DNA from: Amphiura filiformis
Taxonomy: Eukaryota > Echinodermata > Ophiuroidea > Amphilepidida > Amphiuridae
Assembly (NCBI RefSeq): GCF_039555335.1
Contig: NC_092629.1
Span: forward strand, 32,014,203-32,078,202
DNA length: 64,000 nt
Direction of reading: 5' to 3'
Shown here: piece after piece, positions 23,701-35,408 of the stretch
How positions within the stretch are numbered: the stretch's first letter is position 1
Layout of the letters: each line of letters begins with the position of its first letter
Translations under genes and position numbers: made by a program
The notes under the pieces: model-generated
Database searches by the model: none
What the model was told of the DNA's origin: nothing
The model's input: the letters and a program-made list of their open reading frames with translations, nothing else

Positions 23701-26700
23701 GCATGTCATTGATAAAAATTAAGAATAACAGCGGACCAAGGACACTTCCCTGCGGCACACCAGATGTCACTTTGGATTCTACACTACTCTGGCCTTCGAG
23801 TAAGACTTGTTGTGTACGGCCTTGCAGAATGTCCCTCGTCAGGTCCAAGATGTTACTACGGACACCATAGAATTCTGCCTTCCTGAGGAGACCGGACACG
23901 CAAGATCTATAAAACTAGAAACATGCAATTTGGCATGGATTTTATACTCCTCGTGCTATTTTAATGCTCCTTCTAGCTACTCCAGAGCTCTAGAAAATGT
24001 GCAAGTTTTCTATGCACTGAAAAATATTGAAGTTTATGTATCAAGAAGAGTATTGGAACTGTACAGTGTGCAGACCTGCTGTATTTGGCATACTTCAAAT
24101 TGGATAGCATGTGATCATGATGAGACTCTTTGTGACTTTTCAACTTTGATTTTGTCGACATCAGGAGTCTATAGGCCTCAAAAGCAGAGTCTTGCCGACA
24201 ACAGCACTACATAAATTTAAGTGTACATTGCAATACAACAGTTTGTATCATTTAATCATGCATTGTTTTGTCATTTACTCTCTTTTTAGGGTTAGTGTGG
24301 GCAGCAATGCATGGTATTTTCATTCATCCACCCTCAGCAGGAATGGCTCTACTCAGTGCAGCCAATAAAACAGCACTGTTTGGTAGGTATTGATTTATCC
24401 CAATTGGCACTACCAGCCAAATTATCAAGTTACAATATGAACCCCCTGAGCACTACCTGCCGATCTAATATTGCCTTTGATTGGTCAATTACATGATATT
24501 TTCACTTTAATCACCAATCAGAATGGAGCTTTGCAAATAATTCATCCCAATTTTTTTGCGTGGTGAGATTATTCTAACAATGTTGCTGATTTGGCCAATT
24601 GATAATGAAAACTTCTTTTTGGCCAATCGGCTATCACATAATCACACTAATAAACTGTATACACACATACATGCATATTTTATAGCAATTTTTAACACAG
24701 ATATTTGTTTCTTTATCAAATTATGCACCTTTTTGCATTAATTTTAAGCTATTTTAATTGTATAAACTGTAAATTTGTGTTCAAATTGAGGGTGTTATTT
24801 ACATATATTTCAAATTTGAATTAGCCAAATCATAAGAGTTTATATACCTTACATTTCACGATAAAAGGTTTTTTGAAAATTCTTTTGTCATTTGTTAGTC
24901 TGTTTACTGATGTTCTAATACCATTTCACAAGTGTCTACCCCTTGTAAAGATGCAAACAAGATTTTAGATAAATGGCGCCACCATTGTTCAACTTTTCTT
25001 TAAAATGACTCACTTTTAATGCCATCAAACAACCGTGTTAGGGCTCTTTTGAAATTCCCTTACACAGGAAGGTGTGCGCCATCCTGCAGCTTTCCTGTGC
25101 TAGCCTTCTTTTGTTAAAATCCTGTGTGATTATAACACTGCAATTAGCCACTTCACTGACTTAAATTAGGATCGCGCTTTCCTGACTGAGCTTTCCTAAG
25201 GCGCGCGCTTAGCGAGGGGAATCCTGCCTTCTTTCTGTATGAAAACATGGCAGGGTATTTCAATATGAGCCCTTACAATATTAACATATTGAGCCAATAG
25301 TAAGTATAGTCAAAGCATAGTCAAAAGCCAATAGTCAATGGAGCTCAAGGGGATTAGTAGGCCAAAAAGTGCCAAGAGATCTAAATATATATGCGCCATT
25401 TTGATTGGGTACTCAAGATAACTATATCATGTAATCAACCAATCAAGAGCTCTGGAAAATGGCATTCATAACCTCATAAATATATGTGAAGCCTGTGATC
25501 CAATCAAAAGAAATTGATTGCCTGACTGCGCACTTATTGCACAGTCATTAATAACTCACAATGACTCCTGGAACACGGTATTCATCACAGATACGCGCTA
25601 CAATAACTGTGCGCGCGTGCATGTATGCGCTAAGCATTAATTATGGCAATGCAAGCGCCACACAATGCCGTCGCGCTTCTGTGATTGGTAGGTCTTGTTG
25701 CTGACGCTGATGTCAAGTTTGCTTGGTCGATTTTTTTGTAGTGTAGACTGTAGGTTATAACAATAATTAAAACTGTTTAAATTTAACAGCATTTATGGCA
25801 TAAAATAACATAAAATGCCATTGCGATTTGTTCAAAATAACAGATACGACGGTAATGAATGACCTCAAAATAGATAGTGCACAGTTATTATTGTCAAATT
25901 AGTGCTCTTGGGGTTTAAATAACTGTTAAGGGCTTTTTTGTCTCACCCCCAACTTGAATGAACAAACAAGACTAGTCAACAAATAATTTTATGCAAATTA
26001 AAATGTTGTGAGGGAGGTGAAAAAGTTTTTTTGTGTGAGGGTACCCAATTTGTCATAGAAGTAGTGATGTAACAGGATTAATTACCATAGCAATGGGTTT
26101 ACACTATTTTTGAATGTATTGCCCTGCACTATAAGCGGGATGGACTCATCACCTGTGTATGTGTGCAAGATTAGTAAAAAGTAACCTAGTGGTTCTTGAG
26201 ATAGCTCTTGATATTTTAAGAAAATATCTCAAAATTTGGGACTTTTTATGTTGAAGCCTATGACTAGCATGCAGAGCATTATAAACTGTTTGATTCTTTT
26301 GTTTCAATAGCAATAATGGGTGCCACATTTGCCGGGACAACATCAGCTTTAGCCAGTGCAACAGGACATGACAGGAAGCTGAATTATTTCATTGGAGGCT
26401 GCACTGCTGGTACATTTCTGGGAGTAAGAAGTAAGTGCAATTCTCAATTTCATTTCAGTGGAATGGAAGCGTTTAAGGGGGTACTACACGGTCTACACCC
26501 GTGGCCAATTTTGTGCATATTTTAGCATTTTTCTCAAAAATTATAGAGCATTGGTGACAAGTAAGATATGTATATCATAGGGGCAAGGACTACAACTGCT
26601 ACACTGGAAATTTTTATTCAGCACAGACAACAGTTGTGGAGTTACAGTCAAAAATGAGGGAAAACCAATATTTGATCAATAAATCAATAATACTTCCCTT

Positions 26701-28875
26701 GAGTTGCTGAATTTTCAGTGCAGTAGTTGTAGTCTTTTATATACATATCAATACTTGTCACCAATGCGCTATAATTTTTTAGAAAAATACAAAAATAAGC
26801 AAAAAATTGGCTAGGGGTGTAGTACCCCCTTAACCTCAACACTGCACTATTTTTCGCTCACCTGGAATGTTTTCACTGGTTCGACTAGCGTCTTCAGCAG
26901 ATCTTGTCTTGTAGGTGTGCTGTCCCACGCCCCAAAGTCGGAGATAACTGGACAGGATCGGTGGTAGTACGATGTGATTTCTGTTTTTACTTGAGGTAGT
27001 GCTTGGTGATTGTTGTCTTGAATAGCTTGTTACTGGTTATGTTTGTCGTCTCTTCCGGTAGTGAGTTCCAGTTTCTGGTAGTGAGTGGATGCTGTGATAA
27101 TATCTTGTCTACAATCGGGATATCCCTCACTGATGATGTCAAATGATTGACAGAATGATGTCATAGGATGTTATGATGTAGTGCGGCCCCTGGGCATCAG
27201 CAGATTATCCGGGATGTTTTTTTTTTTTTGGGGGAGCACTACATTGTAACATCTTATGCCGTCATTCTGTGAATCATGTGACGTCATCAGTGAGGGATAT
27301 CCCGATTATAGACAAGATATCATCACAGCATCACCATCTGCTGAAGACGCTAATCGAACTAGTGAAAACGTTCCAGGTGAGCGAAAAATAGTGTAGTGTT
27401 GAGGTTAAACTCTTATTCATAAATTCAATTATTTTCTCTACCACTATGTATGAATATCCACTTGAACATTTCAGGGTGTATACACCATTCGTATATTAAT
27501 AGGCACCTTCCTGCTGCTGAGTGGTTAAGATCGACATCATGTACTATTACACAATGAATGCGAGGTCAAGAAAGGTATCACTTGATTGTAAATTGAATAA
27601 AATAATCATGTGAACCCTTCTTGACCTGGCTTTCATACACTATAATACAATACATAAAAAACTGCGCAGTACTAATTCTGGCGATTATAAAATAGTGGAC
27701 TGAACAAGATTTGGAATAACACTCTTATATAACACTAGCCACTTGTATACATTGTATGCAATATTTTGTTGAAATCAGCTAAAAGACTTCCACATGTATT
27801 CACAGTGTTCTACCAAGCACACTGTATTGCTGCATCTCTCCTGCAACCTATATTTTTTCAGCTACAGTGGAAAACAAAATGGTTAAGGCCTCCGATTTTA
27901 GTTCATGTTTAAAACAGGATTTTGTGTTACCAGGTCTTTAATATAATGGGTTATTCCATTTAAAGTCCACACTACCCCTGTGGAAGATTTTTGAAATATC
28001 ATTCAAAGGGGAGTATGAATTTCAAATGTAATTGGTCAGGGTTATTCATTTTGAAACCATACTCCCTCTGTATTATGGCTTCAACTATATCTTCCACAAC
28101 TGGAGTGAGTATTTCAAGTCGAAGTTACCAAACTGTCTATTCTATTCAAAACTCATACTCCCTCTGTGGAAGACTTTAGCTAAATCTTCCACAGGGGCAG
28201 TGTGGATTTTAAATGGAATAGCCCAATGTTTAAAATATATGCTATGGGCTTGAAAAGCACTTTGTTTTATCAGGATTCATGAATTTTGCAATAACATATT
28301 TTGTGTTAAGGGGGTACTACACCCCTGCCCAATTTTGTGCCTATTTTTGCATTTTTCTCAAAAATTATAGCCCATTGGTGACGCGTAAGATATATGTATA
28401 TTATAGGGGCAAGGACTACAACTACTGCACTGGAAATTTTATTTCAGCACAGACAAAAGTTGTGGAGTTATAGTCAAAAATGAGGGAAAACCAATATTTG
28501 ATCAATAAATCAATAACTATTTGCCTTGAGTTGCTGAATTTTCAGTGCAGTAGTTGTAGTCCTTGCCCCTATAATATACATATCTTACTTGTCACCAATG
28601 CCCTATCATTTTTGAGAAAAATGCAAAATAGGCACAAAATTGGCCAGGGGTGTAGTACCCCCTTAACAGTTTTACAATGTATGAACCAGTATACCATAGC
28701 ATAGCTGGTATGTTCCCCCAGTGGTCAAAACAAAAATATGCCCTAATGTTTGTGTTTTTATATTTTCTTCCCTACAGGCAAGAGCATAGCCGTCGGAGCC
28801 CAGGGATGCGTCTTCTTTGGTGGACTTGCAGCACTAAGGAAATTTTATGATGAAAATGGATGGGAGTTCAGATAA
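20701..28875 (+). CDS. NDUFA11: NDUFA11, complex I subunit B14.7, 4 exons
   Basis: This is an accessory membrane subunit of mitochondrial NADH:ubiquinone oxidoreductase, in the Tim17/Tim22/Tim23 fold family. Exons: 20701-20824, 24290-24382, 26311-26430, 28778-28875. All junctions are GT-AG, every intron is phase 1, and the frame is unbroken. The 144-residue product is close to the human 141. Recognisable parts are FGGYVGLVWAAMHGIF (first helix), IMGATFAGTTSALASATG, then RKLNYFIGGCTAGTFLG, which matches the family's PLNYFLGGCAGGLTLGA. The C terminus is VGAQGCVFFGGLAALRKF and ends GWEFR. The start sits in a good context (GTAACCATGG). Introns of 3.5, 1.9 and 2.3 kb are filled with LINE and foldback elements. 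It lies divergently from SARAF. Confidence 0.95.
21650..22615 (-). mobile_element. Jockey/CR1-type LINE fragment in NDUFA11 intron 1
   Basis: Minus-strand frames encode the end of an RT and its C terminus: LQNDLNTLMSWESKWQMHFN, HSYLGVEFTNNL, IQKRAARFIQSDYHSSSKG and EWNELPNHLVDILDPHSI. The catalytic domain is absent. The 3' end has ACATCAAGATCAAGTA before the host sequence. Several frame breaks are present. Confidence 0.85.
22640..23911 (-). mobile_element. Second Jockey/CR1-type LINE fragment in NDUFA11 intron 1
   Basis: It starts inside the RT (GLLRKAEFYGVRSNILDLTR) and continues through [19 protein letters not shown], the catalytic LFADDSLLY and LDALVDWESRWLMKFNATK. A C-terminal part has WDPHTQRNTNKLEQVQRSSA and SFFPRSTRDWN. 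It is 5' truncated and out of frame around 23280-23620. It lies directly upstream, in element orientation, of the fragment at 21650-22615 but is an independent copy because each has its own C terminus. Confidence 0.88.
24440..24632. repeat. Family G relative in NDUFA11 intron 2
   Basis: It carries CCTGAGCACTACCTGCCGATC and the GATTGGTCAATTACATGATA segments. One end is diverged. It matches 5643-5850 in reverse. Confidence 0.6.
25041..25272 (+). mobile_element. PIF/Harbinger-like MITE family F, copy 1, in NDUFA11 intron 2
   Basis: Ends GGGCTCTTTTGAAATTCCC and GGGTATTTCAATATGAGCCC, flanked by TTA on both sides (25038-25040 and 25273-25275). Length is 232 bp. Confidence 0.85.
26473..26833. mobile_element. 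piggyBac-like foldback family E, copy 1, in NDUFA11 intron 3
   Basis: TTAA at both ends, with TTAAGGGGGTACTACAC and GTGTAGTACCCCCTTAA arms of more than 100 bp. The arms carry GCATTTTTCTCAAAAATTAT. The TTAA target suits piggyBac transposases; no transposase is present. Confidence 0.82.
26830..27408. mobile_element. TTAA-flanked foldback abutting family E copy 1
   Basis: Arms TTAACCTCAACACTGCAC.. and ..TAGTGTTGAGGTTAA, about 70 bp each, run through TTTTTCGCTCACCTGGAA and CGTCTTCAGCAGAT. Its left TTAA (26830-26833) is also the right TTAA of the neighbour. Confidence 0.82.
27947..28224. mobile_element. Foldback family B copy in NDUFA11 intron 3
   Basis: Family B is a longer palindrome of about 280 bp with ends close to GGGCTATTCCATTTAAAATC and arms carrying CTACCCCTGTGGAAGATTT. 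It shares its outermost bases with family A and is probably a relative. Confidence 0.8.
28306..28666. mobile_element. piggyBac-like foldback family E, copy 2, in NDUFA11 intron 3
   Basis: Nearly identical to 26473-26833, TTAA to TTAA, 361 bp. The high similarity of the two copies and of the arms suggests recent movement. Confidence 0.85.
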
Positions 28876-29010
28876 AATATGACAAAAACTAAACTAGTGT
28901 GTTATTTTTATTGCATGCATTGCGATTGTTGACAACAAAAACTGCACATGTTTCAAATGGAGCAACATGAGAGTTTCTGTGACAGTGAGTCGATGACAGC
29001 CAGATATGGA

Positions 29011-29261
29011 TTAACCCTATGGGCACTACCTGCCAAATTATCAGCCTCTAAGAGCTACTTTGATTGGTTACAAAGAGGACAATATCATGTATTTAGCCAA
29101 TCAGAGATATGGTAAGAATGGTCAGTAGGGCTGAAGGGGATAAAGCTTAACAGTACCAAGAGATCTAAAAGCTCTATTGTGATTGGTTACTCAGATGATT
29201 ATATCATGGAATTAACCAATCAGGGGCTCTGTAAGAAAGGTGGTAGTGCCCATGGGGTTAA
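29011..29261. mobile_element. TTAA-flanked MITE family G copy
   Basis: Ends TTAACCCTATGGGCACTACC and GGTAGTGCCCATGGGGTTAA. The interior carries repeated TTTGATTGGTTAC and AACCAATCAG. It lies 136 bp after the NDUFA11 stop codon. Confidence 0.8.
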
Positions 29262-29345
29262 TGTCCATGCGACAAGAATTTCATATCAATGTAGAAGATA
29301 CTCGGATGCCAATTTAGATCGGAGGTTCTCAACTTGTTGTGGAAT

Positions 29346-29570
29346 GGGCTATTCCAGTTGAAATCTATCCACCCTCTGTGGAAGACATGACTTAATCTCC
29401 TACATAGGGCTAATTCAAAATGGGGTTACCAGAATGGGCGATCCATTTAAAATCTACACCCCTATGAGGGAGATTAAGATCATGTCTTCTTTGTAGCAAG
29501 ATGTATCCCTCTGTGGTCGAGTATTATCATAGGGGAGGTCAGGGTGTATGAATTTCAACAGGAATAGCCC
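29346..29570. mobile_element. Foldback family A copy, 3' of NDUFA11
   Basis: Both arms are present (GGGCTATTCCAGTTGAAATC to GGAATAGCCC), with about 35 bp of extra sequence in the right arm. Confidence 0.8.
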
Positions 29571-29660
29571 GATGCAATGCCGTTTCTTGCAAATCATACC
29601 ACATGTGATCCTGAAGGTGAGAATATTGTGTTACATAATGACATATCCCCATAGATCAAT

Positions 29661-29790
29661 ATTGCGTCGTTGGATAGGAAAAATCTCCTATGTGATTTTG
29701 GCCCCTGAACATGTTTAAAACAGGAGGTTTGCTTTAAACATGTTCAGGGGCCAATGACACATAAGAGGTTTTTCCTGCCCAGCGACAATT
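29661..29790. mobile_element. Short foldback family Q copy 1
   Basis: Arms TTGGCCCCTGAACATGTTTA and TAAACATGTTCAGGGGCCAA, with ATAGGAAAAATCTCC / GAGGTTTTTCCTG outer parts. Confidence 0.78.
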
Positions 29791-30353
29791 GCCAATAATA
29801 ACTACAGACGCTTCACCAACTGGCAAAGTACAACATCATCTGTTAATGAAGTGCGAGAAATGAAATTGCTACATATTTTTCACATCTAAAACGCAAAGGC
29901 ACACGATGTAGTGCTTGATTTGTTAGTCACAATTGATAGAACAATCAACTCTCATGAATATGCAAGAAATCTAATTGCATAGAAAGCACAGGGACTCTGC
30001 CTGTTGGTGCGCTCTCTGTACCTCTGCAATCTATGCATATCTCATCTTACAGTCTTAGGACACTACATTTTTTGAGGTTACGACAGTTGACCTACAACTT
30101 GGTAATCTTTCGAGGTCAAGACTCACAAGTTGGAAATTACTGATTAAAACATTTTCTCAAGATATTTGCAATGGACTTCATTGAAAGAATCACAATATTC
30201 TAAAAAGATTTCATGGGATGGATTCAATAAATAAAAATTGGGGAAGAATGGATGTCCTGGTTCAGCTTGGAAAGAGTGATCTTCAAAGTAACCCAAGTTT
30301 TACTTCAAAAATCTTGACGTTGCACATAAGCAGCCATTAAAAAACTAAGTTGA

Positions 30354-30566
30354 TACAGACTGTATCAAAATTATTGGTACCCATAGGTTTTGGTGTTTAT
30401 TGAAAAGCCCGCTTCTTCCAAATGCAACATAGATCCTCTTGGAAAGGACAGAATTTATAATTCGTAACCTTTTACCACATTAATCTAACCAATATTGTGG
30501 GTCTTATGTTGCATTTTGATGAGGCAGTCTTGTCCATGAGTACCAATCATTTTGATACACCTTGTA
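30354..30566. mobile_element. mariner-like MITE
   Basis: Ends TACAGACTGTATCAAAATTA and TCATTTTGATACACCTTGTA, with ATTGGTACCCAT / ATGAGTACCAAT continuing inward and TA borders. 213 bp. Confidence 0.75.
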
Positions 30567-30721
30567 TGGTTTGAAATTGGAAATGCAGCCAGAATAGCCC
30601 ATTACATGCTAAGGTGCACTTTAAAGGGGGTTAAACAGGTGTCAATCAGAAAAGTGCAAAGGGGTGCTAATTAGGGGAGGGGTACTGATAGGTGGTATAT
30701 AGTAATCAAAATTTATGAAAT

Positions 30722-30873
30722 GGGCTGTTCTAGTTGAATCCATACAGTCCCTATGCAAGACATGACCTTAATTTCCCAAACAGAGTGTGTAGATTTTAAA
30801 TGGGAGTCATCCATTCAGGTAACCCCATTTGAAAATCACACTCCCTGTGTGGTAGATTTAAGGACATGCCTTG
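30722..30873. mobile_element. Foldback family A copy, right arm truncated
   Basis: The left arm and centre are present. The right arm ends after AAGGACATGCCT. Confidence 0.7.
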
Positions 30874-32108
30874 TACATATACATGCGTGAATGAGTAAGC
30901 TCAATGCATATCACAAGTAATTGCAAGGAAGCAGCTACTGGATATACGTTTGTGTGCCGCTCAGCTATTGGCATTTAGTTAGGCAACTCCATACTGCAGA
31001 ATGAATGAAGTATTATGTGTAGCCCCATTTGTTGAGTGCTTGTATATTTAGCACTATATACACAAATTCATTAAGCTTTAGCAGGATGGCTCAACTTAGA
31101 TTCTTCCTTCATGTAATTCTTCCATTATGGAGCTAAAGTTATGTCTCAAAGCCCATAGCAGTTTCAAAAACATGCAGAATGCAGGGTTTTAAGATTTTTT
31201 TTTTAATTTTACGAAAATTTGCGAGTATTGAATTTATAAGTAAAATTTTCTTCTAAATATTTCTCAGTATTTCATGACTTTATGGCAAAAAACTATATAA
31301 AAAAAAAAGAAATAAAAATGAATTTGCTGTTTCAGCTAAGAAAAAGCAAACATGCCCAGGGGCTTTTGGACATAACTTTTTTTTAGCTTAATTATGTGAA
31401 GGAGAGGTGTCCTCTATCACTCCCAGCTAATGCTGAATGGATTTGTGTACAGTATATATTACAGAAAGTCACTAGTTGACAGACCCACTGTTGTTTTGAT
31501 TGAATGAAGTGTAAATAAATATATTGAATTTGAAATGACAAGAAAAGTGTGTCAGATCTAGAACGTGTTATTTTCCAAATTGAAGACCCAGAATCAGATT
31601 GAAAACCTGCTGTCCCCGGGGCCCAACCCATGTTATTCAATGCAAACTTTCCTGCTTTTGCAGGAATTACTGCTTTCATGAAGTCCAACTTACTGCACTT
31701 TTCTTTATTTTTAGCCCGTTTTGGAGGCTTTTGGCCCAGATTCACACACTTTTCAGGCTTTTTTCTTCAGGTCAGCTTGCATCCCTGCTCAAATAATTTG
31801 TTAGTGTTATTTTTTTCATTAAATTGTGGAATCATTTCTTTGGTATTTGCCATTTCATGAACAACATAATATGCATCCTGGTGTTCAAATGGATCCCAAC
31901 AGCAGACCTGAAACTTTTCCTCTTTTAAGCTGAATCAGCTTTTTTCATTCTTGAAATTTATGCATTATTTGTTATTTTCAGCTCAATTGAGTTTTTTAGC
32001 ATGATTTTGTGATATTTTCCTCTTTTTAAAAGCATTTTCCTCTTCTCACAAATGGTCAGTTTCAGATCTGCAACAGAAATAAGCTTCATAAGAGTCTCTC
32101 TCTTGAGT

Positions 32109-32550
32109 TAATAGAGAGCTTGTGATTTCCAAACGTACGCATTATAGACAAATCCAACGAGCCAAGTCATGGTCAGGATTTGGTTGGCCATTATTGGTTC
32201 CCCGCATGCACCAAACAGGTGTTGTGAGTTCCCAATTGGGTGGATTAAACCCACTTAAAATTCGATGTTAGATTCTTTTGTGTTGTAAACTGTCATCATT
32301 CTTTTGTCTACGTGTAACACGGGTGATAGAATGCAATTTAAAATACCCTTCAAGGCCGCATCATTTCACATTTTAGGTGAGATAGCTGGGTCCCCGTCGC
32401 CGCTATGGCTGCCATTGAGGTGTAGGAATGTGTGAAATTGGATTTGTCTATACACCTGTGCATCTATTCAAAATCACTCATATGACAGGATTTTGAATAG
32501 ATGCACAGGCGTATGATATGTATGTTTGGAAATCACAAGCTCTCTATTAT
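32109..32550. mobile_element. Outer MITE hosting family D copy 2
   Basis: Inverted ends TAATAGAGAGCTTGTGATTT and AAATCACAAGCTCTCTATTA enclose the family D copy and a further hairpin (TGCATCTATTCAAAATC / GATTTTGAATAGATGCA). Confidence 0.75.
32143..32452. mobile_element. MITE family D copy 2, nested in another MITE
   Basis: Ends TATAGACAAATCCAA and TTGGATTTGTCTATA. It lies inside the element at 32109-32550. Confidence 0.8.
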
Positions 32551-33390
32551 CCAAGGTTGTCAAACCTGAACAAATCAAATCAAAATTAAGTCAATGGTGG
32601 AAGACATGTATTATATTTTATTACACATACTGATAAAATCACAATCACACACCTTTCACAATTTCTGTAATATATGAGAATCGATTTGAATTCTTTTGTG
32701 CCTCATGGATGTTTAAACCAATAACAACATGCAGAGATACCACTTGGTGTTGTCAAAATTTCCTGAAAATATGGAAAAATCCTGAAAATACACTTTTCCC
32801 TGTCCTTTTGCACAGGAAGGGTAGAGCAAAAATTTCCTGAAATTAGTACATTTTCTTAAAAATTTCCTGAAATAAGGAAATTTCCTGAAAAGTGGAATCT
32901 CTGAACATGTAGCAACCTTTAAAAATTACCCAAAATAATTAATGTACATCAGAGAAGATACTGTATAGACCACTTGACATCACTGTTTATCAACAAAGGC
33001 GAGGGACTCGTCTTTCGATATGCTTGAACGAGTGGCTACACTGTTCAATGGCTTTCATGTACTAAATGAAATGTGGCGGGCGATTTAAAATGCACATGCC
33101 CTTAGCAAACTACGATGCGTAAGCACACTGCAGGGCAAATAATGGGAATTGCCATAATGCGTGCGCATACTGCCGGGCAATGACGTCACATGCCAAGTGG
33201 TCTATACGCTGATAGTTTCGCGGTGGTTTTATTTTCGCGAATTTCGCAGCTTAATATGGGCCCACAAAAATAATTTTCTTATGTATTTTATTATATAAGT
33301 TGCCAACAACCACAAATTCAACACCTTGCGATATTTTCAGTGATACTTGAAACCGCGAAAATATCTGTACGCGAAAATATTGGCGTATAC

Positions 33391-33604
33391 AGTATCTTGC
33401 ACTTCCCACTATGCAATGTTTTCCTGTACTGAGTTGCTATTCGGTCTCATATGGGTCAATAGTGGAAAAAAACCAAAATAAGAGCTCATCCAGATCTTGT
33501 AATTCAGGTATTTCTTGTCACTATTGACCATGCCCGGGGACCCTGTTGCACTGAATAGCAAATCAGTACAGGGAAGAAATGTATTGGGAAGTGTACGATA
33601 TCTT
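33391..33604. mobile_element. MITE family C copy 3
   Basis: An inverted copy with ends GTATCTTGCACTTCCCA and GGGAAGTGTACGATATCT. Confidence 0.75.
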
Positions 33605-33879
33605 CTGAATTTACACATAGTGAACATTATCTTGGGGCATGTCACTTCAAAGGAAAAACAATTTGGGAATCAATCTTTTGTTGGAGGAACTTTATTTGGG
33701 GGGTAATCACTGCAATTCATTATAATAAAACAAAAATATTACATGTTCTCATTATTGCATATTTTAGCATAATAGAGTATTCCAACATGATACCAGTATA
33801 TGTTATTTGGTTTTGACTGTTGCTACATCTTCGTGCTGAATTCATATCAATGCAATTTACTGCAACCTTTAAATTCAGG

Positions 33880-34345
33880 GTTTTTTCTTTAAAAATAAGA
33901 GATAAATTGGCTTGATTTTTTGAAATTTGCGATACAATACACATTTTATGGCAAATTATTAAAACTTGATATTTTTTAAATTAAAGTCCTTGAAGTAAAT
34001 TGTATAAATCTAATGATATGTACTTAAAGTGTATGTAGTTGGGATGAAAAGCTTTCCATCATAATGAACATTTTGACATTTCGTATTGAAGATAAAGATT
34101 TTTCCCAACACACCAAAAAATGTAGGTCTTTTGGGACAAAAACTGTATATCTTCAATATGAAAGGTCAAAATTTTCAATTAATGGTCAGCTTTTCATACC
34201 AGCTACATACACTTTAAGTATATATCATTAGATGTATAAAGTTTACATGTACTTCAAGGACTTTTAAATATCAAAATATAAAAAATATCAAATTTTAATA
34301 ATTTGCCATAAAATTTGTATTATATTGCGAATTTCAAAAAAATCA
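33880..34345. mobile_element. AT-rich foldback with about 200-bp arms
   Basis: Arms include TATGGCAAATTATTAAAACT / AATTTTAATAATTTGCCATA and TACTTAAAGTGTATGTAG / TACATACACTTTAAGTA. The centre contains GTAGGTCTTTTGGGAC. Confidence 0.75.
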
Positions 34346-34486
34346 AAATTATTTGATCAGAAGGACATTCCTCGTATTCAAAATGCAATTTGATATGTCT
34401 GGTGTGCTCTCAGGTCCCACAAAAAATATTGTGAAAACTTTGCTTTCCGATTCCTTAATATCTATATGAAATGTGTTGTGTCCATT

Positions 34487-35129
34487 GGGCCATTCCAATT
34501 GAAATTCATATACCCCTATGTAGACTTGGACGATATCACACCCTGTGATATATCGCAATATTAAATCCTTATCGCGATGACGATATGTAGAAATAGTGAC
34601 AGGCGATATACTTATAATTGGTCTCCCATCCACTCAGCAGGCCACGACCAACAAAATGTTTAATGTTCATGCAATGCAAAATAGCGGAAACCACACACAA
34701 TAATGGCGGGAAATGGTTTCATACTGTTTTTAATAACGTTTCGGATATAAAGAAGCTGTTTTGAACGATGGCAGTGGATTGAATAAGTATATTTTGTACT
34801 TGTTTATTTGTATACTTGTTGCTTCACTGTTTGCCGGGCCGTTTTTGCACCCGTATACTAGTGAACTTTTGATATGGCATGCATGCATGCATGTATTGAT
34901 AAAAATATCGTCAGATGGCGATATCGATCGTGATTGTTTTTGGCCGCAATATGCGAAAAACTGACCCCTATGGAAGACATGACCTTAATTTTCCAAACAG
35001 TGGGTGTAGATTTCAAATGGAGTCACCCATCCAGGTAACCCCAGTTGAAATTCACACTCCCTGTCTGGAAGATTTAGGAACCTGTTATGTCTTCCATGTA
35101 AATGGATATCAACTCAACTGGAATTGCCT
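34487..35129. mobile_element. Foldback family A copy split by an insertion
   Basis: Both arms are recognisable at 34487-34520 and 34965-35129. The left arm is cut after CCCCTATG by a 444-bp insertion. Confidence 0.85.
34521..34964. mobile_element. 444-bp insertion with 8-bp target duplication
   Basis: CCCCTATG occurs on both sides (34513-34520 and 34965-34972), and removing the insert plus one copy restores the family A arm. Eight-base duplications suit hAT or P-type transposases. The left end TAGACTTGGACGATATC resembles hAT-like ends, but I see no matching right inverted end. No transposase is visible. Confidence 0.75.
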
Positions 35130-35408
35130 CATTTTTACTCTGTCATTACCGGTACTTTAAAATCAGCAGCACTCCCCTACCCAAACCAAACCTGAGTACC
35201 ACCCCGAAGTCATTTTGGTGTAATTCATATTGATTTTAAGATAAGTTTCATCAAGTTGAGTGAAATGGTCCCTGATAACACAAAATCCTATTACTAAAAT
35301 CTGAGACCCTGACAATTTAGTGTTAACGAGGGTTCCACTCTACTATGTGATATAAACTTTTGTCCATTTCAAGTTCTTTTGAGGTGATGTATTACATCAC
35401 GACTTTGC

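Noticed and set aside
34761-34964. 67-codon frame with hydrophobic stretch
   Set aside because: It lies inside the 444-bp insertion, ends with it, and has no homology I recognise.
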